In this document: positions 43,770 to 52,664 of the stretch, in pieces
Numbering within the stretch: position 1 is the first letter of the stretch
Layout of the letters: each line of letters starts with the position of its first letter
Assembly (NCBI GenBank): GCA_014804655.1
Contig: JAAUZK010000004.1
Span: forward strand, 68,450-132,449
Origin: Lachnospiraceae bacterium
Lineage (GTDB): Bacteria > Bacillota > Clostridia > Lachnospirales > Lachnospiraceae
Length of the DNA: 64,000 nucleotides
Direction of reading: 5' to 3'
Notes under the pieces: generated by a model
Told to the model about the DNA's origin: nothing
Databases searched by the model: none
Seen by the model: the letters and a program-made list of their open reading frames with translations, nothing else
Program-made: the position numbers and the translations under genes

Positions 43770-44543
43770 TTACCAGATTTTCCAAGGTGCTGCTCCGCCG
43801 CTCCATAAGTCCTCTAAATATGCTCTGTCGTGCACAGTATCCATAGGTGACCAGAATCCGGTGTGTCTGTATGCTGCCATCTGCCCATCCTGCGCCAGTT
43901 GCTCAAATGGCGATGACTCTAACATCTCGGATCCGTCACCGAGATAATCAAAGATTTCCCTATTCAGCACCATAAACCCGGCATTTACCCAAGACTGGTC
44001 TTTTCTGGCCTTCTCTTTAAAGTTTTCGATGATACCGTCGTCACTGATCTTAATCGCTCCGAATCTTCCTGCAGGCTGTGTCGTTGTGATCGTTGCCGTT
44101 TTGCCGTGTTCTCTATGGAAAGCAAGCAACGCCGGAATATCCACATCCGCCACACCATCCCCATAAGTCAACATAAAACTCTCATCTTTTCCGATATAAT
44201 CCCGTATCTGCAAAATACGGCCGGCGGTCAGAGTCTCCAGCCCGGTATTCGCCAATGTCACCCTCCACGGTTCGGCCGTAGAATTATGATATTCCCTTGA
44301 TTTATCCAACAGGCTGAATGTAGCATCCGATTGGTACATGTAATAATGGACAAAATAATCCTTGATCATATGCCCTTTATAGCCACAACAGATAATGAAA
44401 TCATTGTATCCGTAAGTGGAATATATTTTCATGATATGCCAGAGAATCGGTCTGTCCCCGATCTCTACCATCGGTTTCGGTTTTAAGACCGACTCTTCAC
44501 TGATGCGGCTTCCTTTACCGCCGGCTAAGATGACTACTTTCAT
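43770..44543 (-). CDS. rfbF: Glucose-1-phosphate cytidylyltransferase
   Basis: 257 residues, standard length. Signatures: MKVVILAGGKGSRISEESVL with KPKPMVEIGDRPILWHIMK, FIICCGYKGHMIKDYF, LTYGDGVADVDI (metal-binding Asp) and SWVNAGFMVLNREIFDYL. Makes CDP-glucose from CTP and glucose-1-phosphate, the committing step of the dideoxysugar pathway formed with rfbG and rfbH. A paralogue with an altered signature lies 40 bases upstream. Confidence 0.96.
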   Translation of the reverse strand: MKVVILAGGKGSRISEESVLKPKPMVEIGDRPILWHIMKIYSTYGYNDFIICCGYKGHMIKDYFVHYYMYQSDATFSLLDKSREYHNSTAEPWRVTLANTGLETLTAGRILQIRDYIGKDESFMLTYGDGVADVDIPALLAFHREHGKTATITTTQPAGRFGAIKISDDGIIENFKEKARKDQSWVNAGFMVLNREIFDYLGDGSEMLESSPFEQLAQDGQMAAYRHTGFWSPMDTVHDRAYLEDLWSGGAAPWKIW

Positions 44544-44583
44544 GTATAGTTCTTCTTTCTTCTTTATATCTTCAATTAGATTG

Positions 44584-45354
44584 CTACTGAGTCTTAACCC
44601 ACGGTGCTATTCCGGCATTCCAAAGGTTCTCCATATCTACCCGATCCCGATATGTTTCAACGGGCGCCCAGAATCCGCCATGTTTATAAGTAACTAACTG
44701 TGACCGTTCGGTCAAACTATTAACTAACGCCTGTTCCAAACTATAATTTCCACCTATAAAATCAAAAACTTTTTTATGCAATACATACATTCCGGCATTT
44801 GCCCATGCCTGGCTTGTTTTAATATCCTCTTCACTCCGCACCACCTGACCCTCGTTTCCTATCATAACTGCTTTATTTCTGCCTGTCGGCCGGGCTACTA
44901 CCATTGTTGCCAGCTTATGCTGTTTATCATGTTCTTCTATCAACCGGTCAATCCGGATATCAAATAGGCAATCACCGTCTGTAACTATAAAATCATCCTC
45001 TTCAATATAATCCCGTATCTGTGCCACACGCTGTCCTGTAGCCGCATACATTCCGGTATCTACAACCGTTACTTTCCAGTTTTCTGTACGGCTCTTATGA
45101 ACTTGTATCATATTCGTCTGCAGATCAACCGTTATATCGGATTGGTAAATATAATAATCCATAAAGTACTCTTTAATCATATTTACTTTATATCCGCCGC
45201 AAATAATGAATTCATTTAACCCATACGAGGCAAAATATTGCATAATATGCCACAATAGCGGTTTGCCCCCTATCTCCGCCATTGGTTTCGGTATTCCTAT
45301 TTGCTCATTACTTATTGTACTTCTTTGTCCTCCTGCCAGAATAACTACTTTCAT
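44584..45354 (-). CDS. RfbF-like nucleotidyltransferase paralogue with altered signature
   Basis: 256 residues from the ATG at 45354 (AAAGGG upstream), overlapping the flippase gene by four bases. Clearly homologous to rfbF next door (KPMAEIGGKPLLWHIM, FIICGGYKVNMIKEYF, ANAGMYVLHKKVFDF), but the nucleotide-binding loop GGKGSRIS is GGQRSTIS: the conserved Gly becomes Arg and the catalytic Arg becomes Thr. The Asp residues survive in VTDGDCLFDI. It may use another sugar phosphate or nucleotide, or have lost activity. The duplication and coupling to the flippase gene suggest it is maintained. Substrate unknown. Confidence 0.8.
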   Translation of the reverse strand: MKVVILAGGQRSTISNEQIGIPKPMAEIGGKPLLWHIMQYFASYGLNEFIICGGYKVNMIKEYFMDYYIYQSDITVDLQTNMIQVHKSRTENWKVTVVDTGMYAATGQRVAQIRDYIEEDDFIVTDGDCLFDIRIDRLIEEHDKQHKLATMVVARPTGRNKAVMIGNEGQVVRSEEDIKTSQAWANAGMYVLHKKVFDFIGGNYSLEQALVNSLTERSQLVTYKHGGFWAPVETYRDRVDMENLWNAGIAPWVKTQ

Positions 45355-46625
45355 GATTTTATCCCTTTCAAACAACGATGCAAAATTACACTGTATACAA
45401 TACATAAAAGCAACATCAACATCATATAGGACATCACTGCTCCCAATGTTCCATACAATGAAACAATATACTTTACCGTCACAAATGCAATAATCGAAAT
45501 CACTCCATAAGCTGCCATCATTTTTTTCTGGTTTCGCATTATCGTTAATACAACTCCAAGATAACCTGACGCCGCCAATAATCCGCTTGCGACAAGTAAT
45601 AGCATGAGTTCCGCCTTATATTGCTGTAAATCAGTTTTGTAAAGAAGGGACAGTACCGGTATTCCCAAGACATATGCCCCTGTCAGACATCCCCCTGTCA
45701 ATCCTGCTATAATCAGAATCTGTCTTTTAATGCGATGTAATAATTGGTCAACTTTTCCCTCGTTCCATTCAATCGACATATATACTAATGTGGGCTGATA
45801 AATAAATCCATTTAAAAGCCCGATGACAAAAACAGGCATTGCCACAAAACCGTAACACGCCTGTACTTCATCTGTCATAACCGCGTCAATAGCATATTTG
45901 GGCGCATTATTAACATAAAAGGCAAAAAAAGTACTGCAAAAAAGCGGAAATACATTCCATAAGAGATCTTTCATTTGTGAAAAGTGTACCGTCCCAACGG
46001 AATGAAGCACTTTCCGATCCTGCGCCATACAATATCTGTTATAAGTTCTTCCGAGTGTAAAACACAAGACGAGTATAGATACGCCAAGACATATCAATAA
46101 GGTTATCATCAGATTTCTACTAACACAAAGTATAATCACAAAAGAGACCAAGATGCCCGTCCAACGGCTGCAAAACATCTTTGCTCCGACAGCCAGATAT
46201 CCCAGCCGCTGATAGTAGCCCCAAACCACATCTTCTGCTGCTTCGACGGCATATATCATACATATGGCAAAAATAATCCCGATTTTATAATAATTATAGC
46301 CGAGAATCACATAGGCATATCCCAAATACGACATACTTGCTATAATCATAAGCAGAAGCGTAATCAAACGGCTTTTTACATAAACCGCAAAAGAATAGCG
46401 CTGTTCAACATCTGTCACCTGATAATTCCGCACACCGAATTTGCCTATTGTCATCATCAAGTTTCCTATTGCAAATGCTATGGTCAACATGCCTGCATCT
46501 GATAAATTCGTTATTCTGGTAACAATCATCGACATGATTACAGCCTCAGCCGCATTAATCAATCCGGCTGTCGTATTCCAAATATAATCCTGTCTAGATC
46601 GTTTTGTCGCATTTTCCATGTCCAT
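45351..46625 (-). CDS. Wzx-like polysaccharide flippase (MOP superfamily)
   Basis: 424 residues from the ATG at 46625; the region before it lacks a clear binding site, so a TTG at 46640 or the next ATG is possible. Twelve membrane segments in the MATE/Wzx pattern, starting DYIWNTTAGLINAAEAVIMS. It resembles lipopolysaccharide and teichoic acid repeat-unit flippases. Moves lipid-linked oligosaccharides across the membrane. Together with the ABC protein at 58925 the locus holds two possible exporters, which may serve different glycans. Confidence 0.87.
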   Translation of the reverse strand: MDMENATKRSRQDYIWNTTAGLINAAEAVIMSMIVTRITNLSDAGMLTIAFAIGNLMMTIGKFGVRNYQVTDVEQRYSFAVYVKSRLITLLLMIIASMSYLGYAYVILGYNYYKIGIIFAICMIYAVEAAEDVVWGYYQRLGYLAVGAKMFCSRWTGILVSFVIILCVSRNLMITLLICLGVSILVLCFTLGRTYNRYCMAQDRKVLHSVGTVHFSQMKDLLWNVFPLFCSTFFAFYVNNAPKYAIDAVMTDEVQACYGFVAMPVFVIGLLNGFIYQPTLVYMSIEWNEGKVDQLLHRIKRQILIIAGLTGGCLTGAYVLGIPVLSLLYKTDLQQYKAELMLLLVASGLLAASGYLGVVLTIMRNQKKMMAAYGVISIIAFVTVKYIVSLYGTLGAVMSYMMLMLLLCIVYSVILHRCLKGIKS

Positions 46626-46652
46626 ACCATTTTTCAACAAATTTATATTTGA

Positions 46653-47624
46653 TCAATCATTATTATATTCAGCCGACGTGTTAATCTTCTCATCATCAAT
46701 ATTCAATTTCTCACTCAGAATTACATCCGGCTGTTTTGATACTTTACGAAGAATAGCTCCTATATATTCACCCAGCACTCCCATAAAGAGCAATTGAACA
46801 GACCCCAAAAACAGCATTCCTATTAATATAGGGGCTATGCCCATTGGAAATCTATTCCATACAGTAAACTTCATAATTGTATAAACAACTCCCAGCATAA
46901 AACTAATAATCGACATACAAAAACCCGCTATTGTCATTAGTCGTAACGGACCCGTAGAAGTATTCACCAAACTATTTAAAGCAAAAGTCAAATATCGCCA
47001 TATGTTATAACTGGACTTTCCACTACGTCTTTTTTCCTGCTTATACTGTATCAGCTTTACTTCATATCCCATATCCGCTATCGCATTCCTCATTACAATG
47101 TCGTCATCGATTTTCATAATTTCATTTATTATTTCTCTGTCATACAAAGTAATTCCCGACATATGCGCATATTGAGGCACCTCTGAAAACTCATTAATAA
47201 TCTTATAGTACAGATGGCGTAAAAAATATTTTAATTTTCCTTCTTCTGAGCCAATCTTTTGCCCTCCTACTACCTTATACCCCTGTTCCCAATACTTAAT
47301 AAACTCCGGTATTAGTTCTGGTGGTTCTTGAAAATCACAGGCTATGGAAATAACAGCATCTCCTGTACAATATCGAAAATGCGACTTCCGCCCGCGTCCC
47401 CCTGTACCATAGTTTCTATTACGCATAAGAACCTTAATATGAGAATCTGCCTCTGCCAGTTCGCGCAGCCGCTGTTTAGTCGCATCTGTGGAACAATTAT
47501 CTCTAAAAATAATTTCATATTCATAATCTAAGGTCTTCATAATATTACTTACAGCCTCTGCCATTGGCTTTACATTATTTTCCTCATTATAGCAGGGTAT
47601 ATTAATACTAATTTTTTTTCTCAT
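46653..47624 (-). CDS. Polyprenyl-phosphate-type GT2 glycosyltransferase
   Basis: 323 residues; AAGGAA ten bases before the ATG. GT2 domain with SINIPCYNEENNVKPM, IIFRDNCSTDATKQRL and CDFQEPPELIPEFI. Canonical DAD is replaced by ACD, and basic RGRKSHF precedes it. Two C-terminal membrane helices (about 230-300) and LGEYIGAILRKVSKQPDVI match GtrB/DPM1-type proteins. Builds or transfers a lipid-linked sugar in the dideoxysugar/nonulosonate cluster. Donor unknown. Confidence 0.85.
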   Translation of the reverse strand: MRKKISINIPCYNEENNVKPMAEAVSNIMKTLDYEYEIIFRDNCSTDATKQRLRELAEADSHIKVLMRNRNYGTGGRGRKSHFRYCTGDAVISIACDFQEPPELIPEFIKYWEQGYKVVGGQKIGSEEGKLKYFLRHLYYKIINEFSEVPQYAHMSGITLYDREIINEIMKIDDDIVMRNAIADMGYEVKLIQYKQEKRRSGKSSYNIWRYLTFALNSLVNTSTGPLRLMTIAGFCMSIISFMLGVVYTIMKFTVWNRFPMGIAPILIGMLFLGSVQLLFMGVLGEYIGAILRKVSKQPDVILSEKLNIDDEKINTSAEYNND

Positions 47625-47687
47625 GCTCTTCTGTTCCTTTACTTTTATAAAATGGCTTAACTATTCACACACTCTATGACAGTTTGC

Positions 47688-48614
47688 CTATTTAATAGCC
47701 CCCAAATATGTCGCACAAAAAGCTGCATGACCAATATTGATTTTATTATCCTGATTTCTTTCATGCAATCTTCCCATTTCATCTGCTATTACTCTAAGTT
47801 CATCAGCTAGCCATGAATTAAAATTATCATTTCTTTCCAGCATAACCTTCACTTTTTTGGAAAATGTACCTTTTCCATGTAAAACATCTACATTTACCAC
47901 ATTATCACAATCAAAACTTGCCCCTATCTGTTTTTGATAGGCATAAAACAAAAAGGTGCGAAACTGATTCGGACAAAATAATTCATACATTACTTGAAAC
48001 TTCATCACGGGAATTGTCTGATAAAGCAAAAGCCATTTCATACAACTATACCCCAAAAAAGCCATTAAAATATTGCGAGCACCTACAAAATTATTTGACA
48101 AATTATTAGTCAAATGCCCATAAACACGCGAATAATAGTAATCTAAAACCCCCAAAAAGGATAACTGTGATAACAAAGTGTCTATATTCTTTTTCAAATA
48201 TCCGGAATCCCAAATATAATCCGAATATAGAATTTCAAAAATTAACTGGCTCGTATAATCAGCTCTATGTTTGTTTGAAAAAGGAATACTCGCTTGACTA
48301 TCACGCATAAAAATCGAAGGATATTTACATATAGTTTTATAATATTGTTTGTTACTAAAATTAATATGATTTATCTCAATCATATTGACATCAAAATTGG
48401 TCTCACAATCAGAGAATACATACTCCTTCAGATCAGTATTCCCTCGGTCAAAAATCAAATAAAAATCCAAATCACTCATTGGTGTAGCTATTTCATAAAC
48501 CATAGTACTATGCGCACCGCCAAACAAACATTGCACATTTAATTTTTTTTCAACTCTGGCAATAAACTCCTCATCAACGCATATACTATATTTTCTATTA
48601 TCATAAATCAGCAT
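47688..48614 (-). CDS. Pol-beta-type nucleotidyltransferase-like protein
   Basis: 308 residues. The N-terminus shows the nucleotidyltransferase signature FGGAHSTMVY then MSDLDFYLIF (G-[GS]-x-x-S plus D-x-D, about residues 32-54), with a third candidate Asp in NFDVNMIEI. The rest is helical with YDYYYSRVYGH-like Tyr and His residues; no domain recognised. Its start overlaps the preceding gene by 14 bases, so translation is coupled. The region is AT-rich. Could transfer a nucleotidyl or phospho group to a glycan or protein; not a known sugar-nucleotide synthetase. Confidence 0.68.
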   Translation of the reverse strand: MLIYDNRKYSICVDEEFIARVEKKLNVQCLFGGAHSTMVYEIATPMSDLDFYLIFDRGNTDLKEYVFSDCETNFDVNMIEINHINFSNKQYYKTICKYPSIFMRDSQASIPFSNKHRADYTSQLIFEILYSDYIWDSGYLKKNIDTLLSQLSFLGVLDYYYSRVYGHLTNNLSNNFVGARNILMAFLGYSCMKWLLLYQTIPVMKFQVMYELFCPNQFRTFLFYAYQKQIGASFDCDNVVNVDVLHGKGTFSKKVKVMLERNDNFNSWLADELRVIADEMGRLHERNQDNKINIGHAAFCATYLGAIK

Positions 48615-50040
48615 TTTTCATTAGGTATACTCCCACCTGCTCCCCTCTATATATTCCTGAAAACATCCATTCACTGTTATCATGTTTACAACACAGTGAT
48701 GTGACGATAATAGCAAGCTTTACTCTGTGAACAGCTTCCCCCATATCGCGTTGATGTATAATGGCAAAATCAAATACACTATCTTCTTTTTCCGCTTTAC
48801 TCTGTGAATCAAGATTCATCAGCCGATCAATCAATATTGTATTTTCATCGTCCGCATCAACCAGATACGGAATACAACCACAACGTTTAAAATACCTGCA
48901 AAAGAATCCCGAATCATGCAAATCCAAATATACAGTCTTACCATTCAACGTATTTGTATATGCATCCTGATAAATAGACTCAGCTATTTTTTCAATAGAA
49001 ACTTTTAGCAAGCGATAAAGAAACTGTTCATCATTACAGGTTATATCATAAAAGAACGGATTTTCTATCGGCGCATTCAATTCATTGATGCAATTCTGTA
49101 CAATATACTCCTGCAACCGAGCTACGGAATCCATATTGACCCACTTACAATAATCTTCTTTTCCCATTTTAACCGGCAAATAATTCTTTCCCTTTACCGC
49201 TAAAAAAACCGCTCTATGCTTTCCGCTACACAGATTAAAATATCCTTTCTCATTCCATTGTACATATGGCGCTTGCTCTACAAAGAAATCCGGTTTCACA
49301 TCGTATAAATGATTCATCTTAACAAAGACTTCTCTTCTATTGTATATCACATTTTTTCGCCATGCTTCAGTAATACTAAACTGATCAATCTTATTCGCAG
49401 CCGATTCGCAATACCTCACATATAGATCTGTATTGCATTTTTCTATTCCTAAGACACATTTTACAAATTTAATGTGAGGTATCAGAAAAAGAATCGGCAT
49501 ATCTGACTCGATACTTTTATTCATATTTCTTTTACCACAAAATATAAGTGATATCGGTAACAGCACGGTTATATCGTTGTCATTTTCACAAAGTATAGCA
49601 TTATTAGAAACCTTCGCACTACTTTTCCTATAAGATTGTGGAATTTTTATTTCTCCGCACTGATTTTCCATAACTAAATCATATGCACGATTAATTACAC
49701 TCTCTTGCTCATCTCCATCTCCAATGACACAATTGTACGGTCGAAATATCAATTTGCTAAATCCATGATCAATTAATTCATTTGCAATCCTTGTATGCTC
49801 AAATACATTTTTAACAGTCACAATAACAACAGCATCCTGTAATTTCCCGACCGTATCAAGTGTATATACCGGAAGTCCATACAAATTGTCAATTTCGTTA
49901 CCTCTTTTATCTATAAAAGCAATCACATTGTAATTTGCTCTCGATAGTTTTTCATAAATCAAACAGCCTATTGATGCCGCTCCATATAAAATAATCTGGG
50001 TGTGAACATCAATACTAAAAAAATCTTGTTCATTAATCAT
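48601..50040 (-). CDS. Three-domain protein: Rossmann, ParB/Srx-like motif, MTase-like
   Basis: 479 residues; AGGAGA before the ATG. Residues 14-105: Rossmann-like domain (IILYGAASIGCLIYEKL, VIAFIDK). Residues 240-300: DFFVEQAPYV, then SGKHRAVFLAVKGKNYLPVK, a G-x-H-R motif plus x-P-V-K strand typical of the ParB/sulfiredoxin fold (ParB, SerK, Srx bind nucleotides). Residues 365-479: VYLDLHDSGFFCRYFKRC, VDADD, FAIIHQRD, like a degenerate SAM-methyltransferase. Paralogue of the next gene upstream, coupled to the nucleotidyltransferase downstream. No function known for this architecture. Confidence 0.7.
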   Translation of the reverse strand: MINEQDFFSIDVHTQIILYGAASIGCLIYEKLSRANYNVIAFIDKRGNEIDNLYGLPVYTLDTVGKLQDAVVIVTVKNVFEHTRIANELIDHGFSKLIFRPYNCVIGDGDEQESVINRAYDLVMENQCGEIKIPQSYRKSSAKVSNNAILCENDNDITVLLPISLIFCGKRNMNKSIESDMPILFLIPHIKFVKCVLGIEKCNTDLYVRYCESAANKIDQFSITEAWRKNVIYNRREVFVKMNHLYDVKPDFFVEQAPYVQWNEKGYFNLCSGKHRAVFLAVKGKNYLPVKMGKEDYCKWVNMDSVARLQEYIVQNCINELNAPIENPFFYDITCNDEQFLYRLLKVSIEKIAESIYQDAYTNTLNGKTVYLDLHDSGFFCRYFKRCGCIPYLVDADDENTILIDRLMNLDSQSKAEKEDSVFDFAIIHQRDMGEAVHRVKLAIIVTSLCCKHDNSEWMFSGIYRGEQVGVYLMKNADL

Positions 50041-50103
50041 TCATCTTCTCCTGCTTTTTGTAAAAATTGCATTCAAACTTACCATGAGATGCCACGGAAC
50101 TTC

Positions 50104-51591
50104 TCACTTAATAAAAGCAATCACCTTATTTACCGCCTCACCATTACAATACTGCATTATCAGTTCATGAGTCGAAAAATTTAACTTCTGCATCAATAAT
50201 TCGACATCCTCTTCAATACTTTCTGTTTCCCAAAACAAAACCCGCTTCGTTTTTTGATCCAGAAACTGTAAATATCTGTCGCTTTTCTTATACTCCTTGG
50301 ATTTTCCCATTACAAATGTCATGTCAAAAGCTTCATCTTGTAATTCTGCTAAATCCTGCGCATACTGTACTTCAACATCACGTATTCCAAGCAATATATT
50401 CAGCAATTTTGCAAATTGATATTCCTTCCATTCGGTTTCAACAGCTACTATTCTTCCTTTATCATTTTGTAGCTTCATTTTACTTATATAACGTGCAAAA
50501 TAGGAATTGTAATCACTGATATCCAATATACTTAATTGCTCTATTATATTCACCCCTATATAGCTTTGAATCGCTCCCAATACTGAGGGCTCAACGTCCT
50601 CTTTTTCACATGGAAAATCATGAAATGCCGGATGTTCAATCGGTGTCACTGTATGGGTAATTTCGTTTGTCCTCATAAAGTCAATAATATCATTAAGTGC
50701 TGTTGTCTTATATTTTTCAATAAATTCGTCAGTATCCATTTTAACAGGAATAAATGCAAGGTTCTGCAGATACAGAAATATACATCTGTGCAATCCGTCT
50801 GTAATATTTAATCCACCTCTGTCATTCATCACCACTTTAGGGGCAGACGCAATGAAAAAATCCATTCCCCTATTTAATTCCCGCTTGTACATATGCCACA
50901 ATTGATATCTGTCGAGTATTTTTTCCTTTATATACTCACCTTGTTTATCTAAATAATTTTGGGCAGACAAATACTCTCGTAAATTTCTCCCATCGATGCC
51001 CTTCTCATAATATTCAAAAAGCGCTTGATAATGCACCGCCGCCGCCAAACTCCGCCCATAATATTTTATATTTTCAGTAACCACCTGCTGTCTTGCATTG
51101 TTTACAAATATATTCTGCGTTTTCATCCAAAAAGTTGTTTCTGCATTATTTTGGTCAATAATTCCGTTCTCAGCTCGAATAGAATATATCGGTAATAACT
51201 CGTCATAAAATGGGATAGGTTCATCAAATCTATAAGAATTGGCAATCAAAAGATTATAGATCTTCCGCATATTGTTCATCTGGTTTATTTTTCCCCTAAA
51301 ACTTGCAGGCAGGAAAATAACCCTGTTAATCCCAGCGGCAAAAATATGTTCCGCAATATTTTGATGTGCAATCGCATTCTGCAGGGAAATTATAACTGTA
51401 ATATCCATCTGGGCCATATCCCCAATCTGATCTGCAGAATATATTTTTATTTCTGTTTTTCCTTGAACATATTTATCAATAAAAACAATATCATTAAATC
51501 CATTCTGCTCCAAATATTTCTTTATTCTAATTCCATTTGGAGTATATCCATATATTCCTATCGTTTTCCCTTTATCTAATCTATACGGCAT
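50104..51591 (-). CDS. Three-domain protein, paralogue of the 48601-50040 gene
   Basis: 495 residues; AGGGGA before the ATG. Same layout: Rossmann-like N-terminus (TIGIYGYTPNGIRIKKYL, DIVFIDK, about 8-95), then DFFIASAPKV and TDGLHRCIFLYLQNLAFIPV (about 244-283), the ParB/Srx-like G-x-H-R motif in its canonical D-G-x-H-R form, then TPIEHPAFHD, shared with APIENPFFYD of the paralogue. The C-terminal domain LSILDISDYNSYFARYI, VAVETEW, MTFVMGKSK resembles a Rossmann methyltransferase lacking a clear G-x-G. Both copies occur in tandem within a glycan locus; roles unknown. Confidence 0.7.
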   Translation of the reverse strand: MPYRLDKGKTIGIYGYTPNGIRIKKYLEQNGFNDIVFIDKYVQGKTEIKIYSADQIGDMAQMDITVIISLQNAIAHQNIAEHIFAAGINRVIFLPASFRGKINQMNNMRKIYNLLIANSYRFDEPIPFYDELLPIYSIRAENGIIDQNNAETTFWMKTQNIFVNNARQQVVTENIKYYGRSLAAAVHYQALFEYYEKGIDGRNLREYLSAQNYLDKQGEYIKEKILDRYQLWHMYKRELNRGMDFFIASAPKVVMNDRGGLNITDGLHRCIFLYLQNLAFIPVKMDTDEFIEKYKTTALNDIIDFMRTNEITHTVTPIEHPAFHDFPCEKEDVEPSVLGAIQSYIGVNIIEQLSILDISDYNSYFARYISKMKLQNDKGRIVAVETEWKEYQFAKLLNILLGIRDVEVQYAQDLAELQDEAFDMTFVMGKSKEYKKSDRYLQFLDQKTKRVLFWETESIEEDVELLMQKLNFSTHELIMQYCNGEAVNKVIAFIK

Positions 51592-51602
51592 TTTATGTTC
51601 CC

Positions 51603-52646
51603 CTACATATCTTCAAAAGAAATGTCAATTCTTCTGTCCCATGTATGATTTTCTTTTATTACTCTTGCCGGATTTCCTGCGATAATGCAGTTCTTCTCTG
51701 TATGCAATTTCACTAAACTATTAGCTCCGACAATACACCCATCACCAATATCTGCATTATGTAATACTGTTGCACCCTTTCCAATCCACACGTGATTACC
51801 TATTTTTACATACTCTTCATTTAATCGCGCTGTATTGATCTTCTGAACCAAGTCGAAAATGCTATGCCCGCCATAAGCTATTACGGACACATCATTAGAT
51901 AACATACTATCATTTCCAATTTCGACATAAGCATTTTCCCCATTTAAACATAAGAAGCGCTCTCCTACCGTTACGCTGTCGCCAAGCTTTATGGTCGCAC
52001 CCCTTGATGTTATTCTTGAGCCTTTAGCTATTACACTACTCTTTCCTATTTCCAAGACTCCTCCATTAATTGCCTCCAATTGCACCTCTTTACATATTTT
52101 AACATAATCGCCTATCACAACGCTCGCTTCATTCTCTACAATGATATGCGCAGATTTTTTTGCCTCCATCCCTTTTCCGATCCTCACTCTATTGTTATAC
52201 CCAATCATTGTAATACTACAATTAATCTCCGCATCATCAAACTCAATTGTATTGCCGTAAATATCCTTATATGCTCCGCCACATTTAGTAACTGTTATCT
52301 GCGGAATATCCTTGGATATATAAATATAATCAACATTTTCCTGCATCTGAAAACGGTGCAGCCAATCTGTTATCTCTTTTCTGACACCTACCACTGCTAC
52401 TAAGACAAATATTGTATCATTTGCCATCATTTGTGGCTTAACAACCGGAAATCCCTGATAAAATTGCTGTTCCTTATGCGCATCAATATAACATTTTACC
52501 CTAATATTTTCTTTTTCCAGTACTCGCTGTAGCTCTCCCCCACCGGCATAAGCCCCCCAAATAGCGACCTCTCTTCCACTGATAAGCTTCTTAAGCTGCG
52601 TAAAATCTACATTTTTCAACCACTGCCCGATTATTTTATAATCCAC
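51603..52646 (-). CDS. Rossmann plus left-handed beta-helix acyltransferase
   Basis: 347 residues with a GTG start at 52646 (AGAGGA eight bases upstream). Residues 25-115: the same Rossmann-like module as its neighbours (VAIWGAYAGGGELQRVL, CYIDAHK). Residues 135-330: hexapeptide repeats of a left-handed beta-helix (VRIGKGMEAK, VVIGDYVKIC, VKIGNHVWIGKGATVLHNAD, GCIVGANSLV) with a C-terminal AGNPARVI, typical of O- or N-acyltransferases acting on sugars. The putative catalytic His is in YGGHSIFD. Likely acylates a nonulosonate or dideoxysugar. Confidence 0.82.
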   Translation of the reverse strand: MDYKIIGQWLKNVDFTQLKKLISGREVAIWGAYAGGGELQRVLEKENIRVKCYIDAHKEQQFYQGFPVVKPQMMANDTIFVLVAVVGVRKEITDWLHRFQMQENVDYIYISKDIPQITVTKCGGAYKDIYGNTIEFDDAEINCSITMIGYNNRVRIGKGMEAKKSAHIIVENEASVVIGDYVKICKEVQLEAINGGVLEIGKSSVIAKGSRITSRGATIKLGDSVTVGERFLCLNGENAYVEIGNDSMLSNDVSVIAYGGHSIFDLVQKINTARLNEEYVKIGNHVWIGKGATVLHNADIGDGCIVGANSLVKLHTEKNCIIAGNPARVIKENHTWDRRIDISFEDM

Positions 52647-52664
52647 GTTAACATCCTCTTAGAA

